Of a stretch of 36,367 nucleotides of DNA, positions 13,658-20,128 are shown piece by piece (the first letter of the stretch is position 1; each line of letters starts with the position of its first letter). This stretch comes from Alphaproteobacteria bacterium. Lineage in GTDB: Bacteria > Pseudomonadota > Alphaproteobacteria > Rs-D84. The position numbers and the translations under genes are program-made. The notes below the pieces were generated by a model. That model had not been told where the DNA came from, searched no databases, and was given only the letters and a program-made list of their open reading frames with translations. The stretch spans positions 1 through 36,367 of the forward strand of contig JAFOXU010000018.1 in assembly GCA_017425725.1 (NCBI GenBank), given 5' to 3'.

Positions 13658-13984
13658 TTATGCGTTTAATACGTTTGTTTTATATTCACTGCGTTCCAGA
13701 TCGTATAATGAATATGTTTTGTCGTCATATTCGTATTCGCATACCTGATCACAGAACCAACCGTTTGGATTTTTTGTCATTTCACTCATTAAATGGTATT
13801 GGCCACAGTTTTCGCATTGGCGCATATTGTCATCAAACCAATCAGTAACCAGACCGCGTAATTCTTCGGCTGTTGTGGTTTCGTTTGAACCGTCTTCTAC
13901 ATATTGGATACAAGAATCCAATTCTTCTGTTGTTGGGAATCTGAAAATCAATTTTTTGATTTCGTTTGCAATAATTTTATTCAT
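13658..13984 (-). CDS. Small zinc-ribbon-like protein
   Basis: 108 aa from MNKIIANEIKKL at 13984; TAGGAGG-CATAAA-ATG decides the start over the longer frame at 14068, which would begin in the promoter. CENCGQYHL and CDQVCEY form a CxxC...CxxxC pattern fit for one zinc. First gene after the left early promoter. Possibly a DNA/RNA-binding regulator; no family name is certain. Confidence 0.65.
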   Translation of the reverse strand: MNKIIANEIKKLIFRFPTTEELDSCIQYVEDGSNETTTAEELRGLVTDWFDDNMRQCENCGQYHLMSEMTKNPNGWFCDQVCEYEYDDKTYSLYDLERSEYKTNVLNA

Positions 13985-14035
13985 TTTATGCCTCCTATAT
14001 TGCGAAAGATTATCTTTTTTTATCTTTCGTTGTCT

Positions 14036-14064
14036 ATTATAAGATATTCTTATATTATTGTCAA
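14036..14064 (-). promoter_or_regulatory. Early left promoter (PL-type)
   Basis: Consensus TTGACA (plus 14059-14064) and TATAAT (14036-14041) with a 17-bp spacer, reading toward the Zn-protein gene. The spacer contains an operator (14039-14053). Confidence 0.92.
14039..14053. promoter_or_regulatory. Immunity operator OL1
   Basis: ATAAGATATTCTTAT, a perfect ATAAGA-N3-TCTTAT palindrome spanning the -10 and spacer of the left early promoter. The same palindrome occurs at 14935-14949. Confidence 0.85.
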
Positions 14065-14072
14065 GCACAAAT

Positions 14073-14087
14073 ATAAGATATTCTTAA
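14073..14087. promoter_or_regulatory. Immunity operator OL2
   Basis: ATAAGATATTCTTAA, one mismatch from OL1, 34 bp away centre to centre and upstream of the -35. Confidence 0.75.
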
Positions 14088-14148
14088 AAAATATTGCAAT
14101 TTATAAAAAATGCTGTTAATAATAAAAATGAGTTATCGCATATCCGAT

Positions 14149-14173
14149 AAAAAAACCGCCCAATCGGGCGGTT
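14149..14173 (-). terminator. Terminator of the repressor operon
   Basis: AACCGCCC (14154-14161), loop AATC, GGGCGGTT (14166-14173), followed on the minus strand by a T-run (A-run 14149-14155). Confidence 0.85.
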
Positions 14174-14192
14174 ATATTTTAAAACCTATCCA

Positions 14193-14429
14193 TTACTTTT
14201 TCTTTGATTTTTCTGGATCTAAAACATGGTTTGTGCAATCTAAAATTAAAACAACAAGTGGCAATAATATAAATATTAAAGCCCAGATTCCTAAAATACC
14301 AACGAAAAACGATATAAAACCGTCTAATCCAAAGAAAAACATAGCAATGAAGCCCATAATTATTGCGATAGACAACACTTTGGGTAAAACATCAAATGCG
14401 TCTTTAATATCATCAATAAAATCTTTCAC
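14193..14429 (-). CDS. Two-TM membrane protein, lysogenic operon
   Basis: 78 aa with a GTG start at 14429 and SD AAAGGA, placed 1 nt after the repressor stop. Two or three hydrophobic stretches (VLSIAIIMGFIAMFFFGL; FVGILGIWALIFILLPLVV) and a charged C-terminus (DPEKSKKK). Co-transcribed with the repressor and ended by the 14149 terminator, so it should be made in lysogens. By analogy with such genes, superinfection exclusion is the likely role, but this is inference. Confidence 0.65.
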   Translation of the reverse strand: MKDFIDDIKDAFDVLPKVLSIAIIMGFIAMFFFGLDGFISFFVGILGIWALIFILLPLVVLILDCTNHVLDPEKSKKK

Positions 14430-14430
14430 G

Positions 14431-14865
14431 CTATTTTCCTTTTATACCTGATTGAAACGCTTGCATAACAGAAAGCAACTCTTTTATCTTTCCTGCGTCT
14501 GTTATATTCTGCTGGTAAAAATGGTCAACCAATGCAGCCCTTTGTTCTGGTGTTATTTCATAACCGTTTTTTTCAAAAAACTCTTTCACAATGTCCGCAA
14601 TCATTAAAACATCAGACGTATTAACGCTTTTTTTAATATTAACAGACGGTTTTTCTGGGTTCCCAGCAACATATGCAACAAAAGATTCTGTATTATACCC
14701 TAAAAATTCAGCCGCCTTTAAGATTTCAGATGTTTGAAATTCGCGTAGTTCTGGATGATTCAATGTCACATTAAGTTTTGATTGGGTAATACCAATTGCT
14801 TCGGCAAACTCCGTCTGCGTTTTACCTAATTCATTTAATCTAATTTTTATAAAGTCGTATTTCAT
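14431..14865 (-). CDS. Phage repressor, XRE-type HTH
   Basis: 144 aa. HTH at residues about 9-45: NELGKTQTEFAEAIGITQSK, with the recognition helix around ITQSKLNVTLN. The C-terminal half is helical, with no Ser/Lys S24 protease signature, so no RecA-type autocleavage is expected. It lies between two promoters with matching operators and divergent from the right operon, hence the immunity repressor. The TATAAT 6 nt before the ATG makes the transcript leaderless. Confidence 0.8.
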   Translation of the reverse strand: MKYDFIKIRLNELGKTQTEFAEAIGITQSKLNVTLNHPELREFQTSEILKAAEFLGYNTESFVAYVAGNPEKPSVNIKKSVNTSDVLMIADIVKEFFEKNGYEITPEQRAALVDHFYQQNITDAGKIKELLSVMQAFQSGIKGK

Positions 14866-14871
14866 ATTTTT

Positions 14872-14899
14872 ATTATACTTGCTTGCTTTTTTTATTCAA
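14872..14899 (-). promoter_or_regulatory. Repressor promoter, leaderless transcript
   Basis: TTGAAT (plus 14894-14899), 16-bp spacer, TATAAT (14872-14877), then six bases to the ATG at 14865. The start point coincides with the ATG; no SD. Comparable to lambda PRM. Confidence 0.7.
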
Positions 14900-14923
14900 T
14901 TTCGATTTTCTTATATTTTTTTA

Positions 14924-14952
14924 TTGACAATCTTATAAGATTATCTTATAAT
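14924..14952 (+). promoter_or_regulatory. Early right promoter (PR-type)
   Basis: TTGACA (14924-14929), 17-bp spacer, TATAAT (14947-14952). Perfect consensus boxes. The spacer holds an operator. Confidence 0.92.
14935..14949. promoter_or_regulatory. Immunity operator OR1
   Basis: ATAAGATTATCTTAT, the same ATAAGA-N3-TCTTAT palindrome as OL1. A degenerate half-site TCTTAT lies at 14909-14914. Confidence 0.85.
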
Positions 14953-14976
14953 GCTATACAAGAAAGGGGACACAGT

Positions 14977-15102
14977 ATGTTGCAAAAGATTTCAAAATCG
15001 CAGAAATTAAATACAAATGCTTTTGTAGCATATACCAAAACTTTCACAAAGTTTTTAGCCGTAGGTATTTATTATACCACGGCTTTTTTGCTTGTCAACT
15101 AG
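14977..15102 (+). CDS. 41-aa leader peptide with embedded terminator
   Basis: MLQKISKSQKLNTNAF..., basic N-terminus and a hydrophobic end (FLAVGIYYTTAFLLVN). SD AAAGGGG. The rho-independent terminator at 15057-15089 lies within its codons, and the stop is 11 nt past the T-run. First gene of the right operon where a Cro would be expected; it has no HTH. A regulatory leader peptide or a small membrane protein. Confidence 0.5.
   Translation: MLQKISKSQKLNTNAFVAYTKTFTKFLAVGIYYTTAFLLVN
15057..15089 (+). terminator. Early right terminator/attenuator
   Basis: AGCCGT (15057-15062), bulged A, GGTAT (15064-15068), loop TTATT, ATACC (15074-15078), ACGGCT (15079-15084), then a T-run to 15089. An 11-bp stem about 130 nt after the PR start. 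Confidence 0.8.
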
Positions 15103-15115
15103 GGCAAGTAAAAAC

Positions 15116-15248
15116 GGGATCACGGAAAAATCTCCTTCCTATTCTTGTAACATCGTGATCCCAACAAAAGTTTCCGATGGGGTGGCCATCCAATCCTCCA
15201 CCCCAAAGGATTAAGAAAGGGATTGGAAAGGGAAACGAAGGATTGGAT
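15116..15248 (+). promoter_or_regulatory. Structured leader of the replication gene
   Basis: GGGATCACG (15116-15124) pairs with CGTGATCCC (15154-15162). GGGGTGG (15179-15185) pairs with CCACCCC (15198-15204). The loop of the second contains ATCCAATCC (15188-15196), complementary to GGATTGGAT at 15240-15248 between SD and ATG, and to GGATTGGA at 15220-15227. Nothing else is coded between 15103 and 15249. Confidence 0.5.
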
Positions 15249-15249
15249 A

Positions 15250-15915
15250 ATGAAACTTTTTATAGATACAAATTGGTATGATATGATTCAAGATTTACCA
15301 CAAGAAAAGCAAATCGAAATTATGCGTGCTGTTTTTGCTTTTCCTAATGGCGATTCTGATACACATATTTGGAAAAAAGTTATTAAACCACAACTAGAAC
15401 AATCCGCAAAATTATATAAAGAAAAATATGAAAGATTTGCTGAAAATCGTAAAAAAAGATGGCAACAGAAATCTGAACAGATATCTGATCAGAAATCTGA
15501 ACAGATTTCGAACAGATATCAAAATGTAAATGTAAAAGATAATAATAATACTAGGAAAGAATCTAGTAAAGAATCCACTACGCGTGCGCATAATGCACTT
15601 GAAGTATTTGGTAATTCTTTCAAGGCAACTGATGCTGTTGTTGATATATTTGACCGTCCTGATGGAACTACACGCGAAGGCATCCGTATTAAAAATCCAC
15701 GCCTTATGGCTTTCGTTCGCCAAAGATTTGATAGTAACGTTTTATCAAAAGTGTCCGATTGGGCTATTGATCACAACCAACGTGGTCACACTTACAACGC
15801 TACATCATTACTGAAATTGCTTTGCAAATTCCAAAGCAATGTTGAACCCACAATCAACTTTAACAGTGTTCAGGCGGAATATCTAACGTTTGAATACAAA
15901 CAACCGCAAAAGTAG
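15250..15915 (+). CDS. Replication-type protein, DUF6291-like N-terminus
   Basis: 221 aa from ATG 15250 with AAGGA 8-9 nt upstream; a TTG at 15223 would extend it but has no properly spaced SD. Residues 1-70 (DTNWYDMIQDLPQEKQIEIM, then VFAFPNGD) follow the DUF6291-like pattern seen in phage replication initiation proteins. Residues about 65-95 are a charged linker with repeated SEQIS, encoded by iteron-like DNA. The C-terminal domain is winged-helix-like (LMAFVRQRFDSNVLSKVSDW). Origin-binding protein is the probable role, as with lambda O. Confidence 0.6.
   Translation: MKLFIDTNWYDMIQDLPQEKQIEIMRAVFAFPNGDSDTHIWKKVIKPQLEQSAKLYKEKYERFAENRKKRWQQKSEQISDQKSEQISNRYQNVNVKDNNNTRKESSKESTTRAHNALEVFGNSFKATDAVVDIFDRPDGTTREGIRIKNPRLMAFVRQRFDSNVLSKVSDWAIDHNQRGHTYNATSLLKLLCKFQSNVEPTINFNSVQAEYLTFEYKQPQK
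15466..15517 (+). repeat. Iteron-like repeats, candidate replication origin
   Basis: CAGAAATCTGAACAGAT occurs at 15466-15482 and 15490-15506, 24 bp apart, and the GAACAGAT part a third time at 15510-15517. ATCTGATCAGA-type dyads lie between. An A/T-only run (AAAATGTAAATG, then AATAATAATACT) follows. Located within the replication gene, as in lambda. Confidence 0.5.
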
Positions 15916-15925
15916 GAGGCATACT

Positions 15926-16177
15926 ATGAAACTGAGAGTATATTCAACATCTGGCCCAGCATGGCAACCAGTCAAAAACGGCAAACCATACAACAAATTT
16001 GTCGGCACAATCCAATTTTCTGACGTTGAACGCGTAATGTTTGGTAAACGCTACAACGCGACAGTGTCTGGCGACACACGTGAACAAGTGATAGAAAAAC
16101 TTGATAAATACTATATCGGCGAAATCGTTGATATTAACCCAGAAAAATTACATGGACTTATGGGGGGTGACCAATGA
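15926..16177 (+). CDS. Unknown early protein
   Basis: 83 aa from ATG 15926 with TAGGAGG 6 nt upstream. The N-terminus (MKLRVYSTSGPAWQPVK) and FVGTIQFSDVERVMFGKRY look like a small beta-barrel; no named family. Its SD region GTAGGAGGCAT is the best target of the predicted anti-SD leader RNA from 9025-8884. Confidence 0.6.
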   Translation: MKLRVYSTSGPAWQPVKNGKPYNKFVGTIQFSDVERVMFGKRYNATVSGDTREQVIEKLDKYYIGEIVDINPEKLHGLMGGDQ

Positions 16178-16407
16178 AATACAGACCAGCGGACACCGTC
16201 CATATCGAAACCACATACAACACACTACGCCACAGTATCTTAACTGCCCTGGAACGTGATACCGGCAACTTTGATATTGTGGATGAAATACTGCGTGTTT
16301 TGTCTATACGCGTTAATAAACGAAATAACGCGTCTGTGTGGGCAAATAATTTTCGTGGCACAACTACACCAATAAAACACATAATGCGTGTCACGACACG
16401 AATTTAA
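16174..16407 (+). CDS. Unknown early protein
   Basis: 77 aa, helical, basic C-terminus (NNFRGTTTPIKHIMRVTTRI). ATG overlaps the previous stop (ATGA); SD GGGGGTGA. No family recognised. Confidence 0.55.
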   Translation: MKYRPADTVHIETTYNTLRHSILTALERDTGNFDIVDEILRVLSIRVNKRNNASVWANNFRGTTTPIKHIMRVTTRI

Positions 16408-16420
16408 GGGGGTAATTACG

Positions 16421-16843
16421 ATGTTTTTTAAATCAACTACACCTTATCGTGAAATACAGAACTGGATAACGGTTCAACTGCCTGCGGTATATCAATCTGC
16501 CAAGAACGGAATTGATATTGAAATCAAACCACATCACAACAAACGCAGCAATCAACAAAATCGGTTTTTAATGGCCATTATGGTTGCGCTGGTGCGGTTC
16601 TGTAATGAAACAGGATATATACCTGCCGGGCTTTGCCGTTGGGTTATTCGACCAACCGTCTTGAAAGAATACTGGAAAGGCAGATACGGTATAACCATAA
16701 CCCAAAACATGGACACTGTCGCGTTTGGTCGCTTTATCGACTTTATCCAGCGCACACTGGTCGAAGAAACATCTGGCGAATGGGAAGTTTTAACCCCAGA
16801 TTCCGCATATATCCAATCACTTTTAGCCGAAGGGGGATTTTGA
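16421..16843 (+). CDS. NinB/YbcN-like recombination protein
   Basis: 140 aa from ATG 16421 with SD AAGGGGG; an earlier ATG (16388) overlaps the previous gene without an SD. HHNKRSNQQNRFLMAIMVAL resembles the KRSxxQNxxLWA core of NinB, the lambda ssDNA-binding recombination mediator, at a similar position and with similar length (146 aa). The stop overlaps the ATG of the first methyltransferase. Confidence 0.5.
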   Translation: MFFKSTTPYREIQNWITVQLPAVYQSAKNGIDIEIKPHHNKRSNQQNRFLMAIMVALVRFCNETGYIPAGLCRWVIRPTVLKEYWKGRYGITITQNMDTVAFGRFIDFIQRTLVEETSGEWEVLTPDSAYIQSLLAEGGF

Positions 16844-17544
16844 TGCTAGACGAATACATAAATCGTATTATCAATGCCGATTGCCTTGACATCTTAAAAC
16901 AGTTGCCAGACAAGTGTGTTGATTTGGTGCTTACTGACCCACCTTATGGCGGTGGTGGAAAAGAAAAAGCATTTGCAGACGGCGATAATCGCTTTGGTGG
17001 CAGGTTTGATAAATATAAAGCACAAGAAATAAAATGCGTCAGAACTGGCGGTAATTGGAACCATAAATACGAAGATATTCAAAAAATAACTGATTGGGAC
17101 TACGCACCTTCACAGGAAGTATTTGATCATATTTTTCGTGTTTCAAAAAATCAAATTATCTGGGGGGGGAATTACTTCGATTTACCGCCAACACGGTGTT
17201 TTAACGTATGGAAAAAATTAACAATATCGGAAAATTTCACAATGGCAATGGCAGAGTACGCATGGACAAGTTTTAATGATAACGCAAAAGTATGGGAATT
17301 TGCACCACAAGATTCCGAACGCTTTCATAAAACACAAAAACCGCTTGGCTTGATAATGAAACAGATTGAACTGTATTCCAAACCTGGCGATTTAATCCTT
17401 GATTGTTTTTCTGGTTCCGGTACTACCGCAGTCGCTTGTCACAAATTAGGCAGGCGGTTTATTTGTGTCGAATTAAACCCTTATTATTACGAAAAATCAG
17501 TCGAACGGCTGGAACAAGAACAACGCCAACAGACATTGTTTTAG
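16843..17544 (+). CDS. DNA methyltransferase 1 (N6-A/N4-C, beta class)
   Basis: 233 aa. Motif IV DPPY at 32-35, motif I FSGSGTT at 189-195, in the beta-class order. VELNPYYYEK carries the SAM-binding acidic residue. Residues 36-180 form a divergent target-recognition region. The N-terminal 35 and C-terminal 49 residues nearly match the second methyltransferase at 18100, including a 32-bp identical DNA stretch. Likely modifies phage DNA against host restriction; no cognate endonuclease adjacent. ATG overlaps the upstream stop (TGATG). Confidence 0.93.
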   Translation: MLDEYINRIINADCLDILKQLPDKCVDLVLTDPPYGGGGKEKAFADGDNRFGGRFDKYKAQEIKCVRTGGNWNHKYEDIQKITDWDYAPSQEVFDHIFRVSKNQIIWGGNYFDLPPTRCFNVWKKLTISENFTMAMAEYAWTSFNDNAKVWEFAPQDSERFHKTQKPLGLIMKQIELYSKPGDLILDCFSGSGTTAVACHKLGRRFICVELNPYYYEKSVERLEQEQRQQTLF

Positions 17545-17554
17545 GAGGTACAAA

Positions 17555-17737
17555 ATGACCAAACAAAAAGAATATTTTGATAAAGAATACCTAGATCTTC
17601 TTTTTAATTCTTTTTATGGCCCGAACAGCGCATTAAGAGCCATTATACGTGAAGACCTTAAACAAATACACAAACATCGCCATTTGCGTAACCCAAAGCC
17701 AAAAACATATGGCCCAACACAAAGGAAACGCGCATGA
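17555..17737 (+). CDS. Small basic early protein
   Basis: 60 aa; SD TAGGAGG. N-terminal acidic/aromatic (KEYFDKEYLDLLFNSFYG), C-terminal strongly basic with several His/Lys/Arg (KHRHLRNPKPKTYG...RKRA), so possibly nucleic-acid binding. Overlaps the nuclease gene by 4 bp (ATGA). Confidence 0.55.
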   Translation: MTKQKEYFDKEYLDLLFNSFYGPNSALRAIIREDLKQIHKHRHLRNPKPKTYGPTQRKRA

Positions 17738-18087
17738 CACAGACCGAACATTCCTTACAAAAGCAAATTGTCCAATTATTTCGCACGATGGGATTCAAAG
17801 TATTTGTGCTTGATGCCGTCACTGGTGTTGGATACTTCCGCCAAGACGATAAAAAACGCTTTGCTTTTCTGGCTGATCTGAAAGCACGCGGTTATACCAA
17901 GGGTCAACCTGACCTTTGTGTTGTCCGCAACAAAGTATGGTTTATCGAACTTAAAAAGACACCGAAATCAAAGATTGGTGCTGAACAACTGGATATGCAG
18001 GACTGGCTTCACGAACATGGCCACAATGCTGCAATTATCAGCAGTATTGAAGAAGCCATGCGGATAGCAAACAACCCACTAAATTAA
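17734..18087 (+). CDS. VRR-NUC domain nuclease
   Basis: 117 aa, a stand-alone VRR-NUC (PD-(D/E)XK) nuclease: GQPDLCVV gives D60, then WFIELKK gives E72 and K74, and AEQLDMQDW matches the conserved Q motif. Such phage proteins are Holliday-junction or flap-type nucleases in replication/recombination modules. Sits between the two methyltransferases; it does not look like a type II restriction enzyme. Confidence 0.85.
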   Translation: MTQTEHSLQKQIVQLFRTMGFKVFVLDAVTGVGYFRQDDKKRFAFLADLKARGYTKGQPDLCVVRNKVWFIELKKTPKSKIGAEQLDMQDWLHEHGHNAAIISSIEEAMRIANNPLN

Positions 18088-18099
18088 CAGGAGGCATAA

Positions 18100-18771
18100 A
18101 TGATAGACCAATATATAAACAAAATTATAAATGCTGATTGTTTGGACATATTAAAGCAGTTGCCAGATAAGTGTGTTGATTTGGTGCTTACTGACCCACC
18201 GTATGGGATTGGTTATGATAAAAAAGCCACTAGATATAATGGAACGTTTCAAGGAAACGGGTTGGCTAGACGTGGCGTTTATAAAGAATGTGATTGGGAT
18301 AAAAAAACGCCAGACAAAGAAGTGTTTGATGAAATTTTAAGAATTAGCAAAACACAAATTATATTTGGTGGAAATTATTTTGCAAATATGTTGCCAAATA
18401 GTAAACATTGGATTGTTTGGGATAAACAAACAAATGGAGATTGGGCAGATTGCGAACTTGCTTGGACATCGTTTGGTAAACCTGTAAAAAAATATGAATA
18501 TCTGTGGAATGGTATGTTGCAAGAAAATATGAAAGAAAAAGAAATACGCATACACCCAACGCAAAAGCCAGTTGGTTTATTTATGAAAATCTTACAAGAT
18601 TACAGCAAAGAAAACGACCTTGTCCTTGATTGTTTCAGCGGCTCAGGCACAACAGCAGTTGCCTGCCACAAACTCAAACGCAGGTTTATCTGTATTGAAA
18701 AAGACCCTGAATACTGGAAAGCCAGTTGCGAACGATTAGAACAGGCACAACGCCAACAAACACTATTTTAA
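18100..18771 (+). CDS. DNA methyltransferase 2 (N6-A/N4-C, beta class)
   Basis: 223 aa. DPPY at 32-35, FSGSGTT at 179-185, IEKDPEYW for the SAM acidic residue. Paralogue of the gene at 16843: residues 11-35 and the last 49 are almost the same, while the middle (about 36-170), which should select the target, is unrelated by eye. SD CAGGAGG. Probably recognises a different sequence. Confidence 0.93.
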   Translation: MIDQYINKIINADCLDILKQLPDKCVDLVLTDPPYGIGYDKKATRYNGTFQGNGLARRGVYKECDWDKKTPDKEVFDEILRISKTQIIFGGNYFANMLPNSKHWIVWDKQTNGDWADCELAWTSFGKPVKKYEYLWNGMLQENMKEKEIRIHPTQKPVGLFMKILQDYSKENDLVLDCFSGSGTTAVACHKLKRRFICIEKDPEYWKASCERLEQAQRQQTLF

Positions 18772-18795
18772 CACATACACACAAAAGGACAGGAA

Positions 18796-18990
18796 ATGGA
18801 ACTTAATAAATGTTTTTACTGCAAACAAACGCCAACAATCGTTAGATTGCCGGGCGACCTGTTTTACGTGCAATGTACGTGTGACAAACATGGGTTATAT
18901 GATTACCTTGGCGCAACAAAAAATCTTGCGATTGACGCATGGAATCGTGGCAACTATTCACGATCACAGTATAACAAAGGGGGGGAATAA
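18796..18990 (+). CDS. Lar-like restriction alleviation protein
   Basis: 64 aa. KCFYCKQTPTIVRLPGD, FYVQCTCDKHGLYD and the terminal AIDAWNRGN follow the Lar family pattern: CxxC, a second Cys/His pair and a final AxxxWNxR motif. Rac-prophage Lar modulates host type I restriction by boosting modification. Placed next to two methyltransferases. SD AAAAGGACAGGAA. Confidence 0.7.
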   Translation: MELNKCFYCKQTPTIVRLPGDLFYVQCTCDKHGLYDYLGATKNLAIDAWNRGNYSRSQYNKGGE

Positions 18991-19424
18991 TGCGAAAGAA
19001 ACAAACAAAATATCCCGAACTTGACCGCTGGTTTAACGAAGGTCTTTTTGTCCGCCGCCAATTCAACGGTCAATCGTTTTCAGTGGCACAGCAACTATGG
19101 TACGTAAACCACCTGCGTGATCGCTATTTAACAAACGATGGTGTTGGTTGTATCTGGGATTTTGGAAAGGTCGGTGGTGGTTCTGACGTTCCATTTATCG
19201 AAAGGTTTGGCTGGATGCGCGCAAAGATTCTTGACGGGTTCAAACATGTTCCAAATGCCGATTTGCGTGACGTTATGTGTGCAATGATTTTGTGTGAACA
19301 AAAACCGTTGCCGTCTGCACATGAAATCGCACGTTGGTCGGGCTTTGCTTGGGAACAGTTTAAATACGATTTTGCCCGTGGTTTATTTGAAATGAACAAA
19401 GCAAAGGTGGGAATGCATGTATAA
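18990..19424 (+). CDS. Unknown early protein; candidate late regulator
   Basis: 144 aa. WDFGKVGGGSDVPFIERFGW and the C-terminal PSAHEIARWSGFAWEQFKYD have no recognised family; the latter could be an HTH-like helical pair. Overlaps Lar-like stop by 1 bp; SD GGGGGG. Late position in the early operon is where Q-type antiterminators are found, and the late promoter has a leader terminator, but no sequence homology to Q is visible. Confidence 0.5.
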   Translation: MRKKQTKYPELDRWFNEGLFVRRQFNGQSFSVAQQLWYVNHLRDRYLTNDGVGCIWDFGKVGGGSDVPFIERFGWMRAKILDGFKHVPNADLRDVMCAMILCEQKPLPSAHEIARWSGFAWEQFKYDFARGLFEMNKAKVGMHV

Positions 19425-19683
19425 ATACGATCTAAAAAACAATCCGGATATCGCACGGGAACGGCACAACGCACAAAACCGTGAATGGTATCGTAAACAC
19501 CGCGAACAAAAAATGGAATATCAACGACAATACAGACAAAGGAAGAAAAAACAATACAGACCCTTAACAGAAATAGATTTGAAATGGTCTTTAATGACCG
19601 GCAAATCAATCCCTGTTGTTGAAATCAACGGAAAATATTACGTAGATATAGAACGAGATATAAAAGGATTAACAAATGATTAA
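19417..19683 (+). CDS. Small basic early protein
   Basis: 88 aa; residues 14-50 strongly basic and helical (EWYRKHREQKMEYQRQYRQR), followed by a beta-hairpin-like end (IPVVEINGKYYVDIE). Possibly nucleic-acid binding. Overlaps the previous gene by 8 bp. Confidence 0.55.
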   Translation: MYKYDLKNNPDIARERHNAQNREWYRKHREQKMEYQRQYRQRKKKQYRPLTEIDLKWSLMTGKSIPVVEINGKYYVDIERDIKGLTND

Positions 19684-19837
19684 ACCAATCGACCTTACAC
19701 GCAAACGCAGTTTTGGATACATTAACTGGTATTCTGACCGCACCGAAGAAAGACCTGGTGTCGAAGTGCTTGAAAAAAAGATTAACGAAATAATTGAAGC
19801 AATTAACTATCTGTTAACAAGAAAGGATAAGAAATGA
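19676..19837 (+). CDS. Small unknown protein (53 aa)
   Basis: MIKPIDLTRKRSFGYINW..., with a charged helical C-terminal half. AAAAGGA lies 9 nt before the ATG. Overlaps the upstream gene by 8 bp and the next by 4 bp. Confidence 0.6.
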   Translation: MIKPIDLTRKRSFGYINWYSDRTEERPGVEVLEKKINEIIEAINYLLTRKDKK

Positions 19838-20007
19838 CAAAAACAACTGAAAATATACTAATTGCTATAATAGAAATAGTTACAGGAATTATAACTATTG
19901 CTATTTTTGCTGCTTTTATATGGTTCCGCGCATGGCAGGCAGATTATAATTTTCGCTGCTTTACTGCCAATGATCCTGCGACATGTGCAACCATTAAAAA
20001 CAAATAA
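19834..20007 (+). CDS. Single-TM protein (57 aa)
   Basis: MTKTTENILIAIIEIVTGII... has one long hydrophobic helix (residues 8-32), then a polar C-terminus with two Cys (NFRCF, ATCAT) likely periplasmic. AAAGGATAAGAA before the ATG, which overlaps the upstream stop. Last gene of the right early operon. Confidence 0.6.
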   Translation: MTKTTENILIAIIEIVTGIITIAIFAAFIWFRAWQADYNFRCFTANDPATCATIKNK

Positions 20008-20040
20008 AAAAACCACCCTTTCGGGTGGTTGCACTTTTTT
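20004..20040. terminator. Bidirectional terminator between early and lysis operons
   Basis: AACCACCC (20011-20018), loop TTTC, GGGTGGTT (20023-20030). GCACTTTTTT follows on plus, and TTTTTTATTTG on minus. It ends both convergent operons. Confidence 0.88.
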
Positions 20041-20128
20041 AACACATTATCATAACAAAGCGGAGAACCTCTTTGTTACATCCATCATTTTAAAATACGT
20101 TTTGCCTTTCTGCAAGCAGATTATATTC

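Noticed and set aside
15223..15249. TTG start giving nine more residues to the replication protein
   Set aside because: The purine-rich SD candidate abuts the TTG, while ATG 15250 has AAGGA at correct spacing.
16633..16842. N-terminal extension of methyltransferase 1
   Set aside because: It overlaps the NinB-like gene in another frame and lacks methyltransferase similarity; the paralogue starts at the equivalent of 16843.
20054..20079. Inverted repeat TAACAAAG/CTTTGTTA as an operator
   Set aside because: It lies downstream of the endolysin with no promoter nearby; a minor mRNA 3' structure is more likely.
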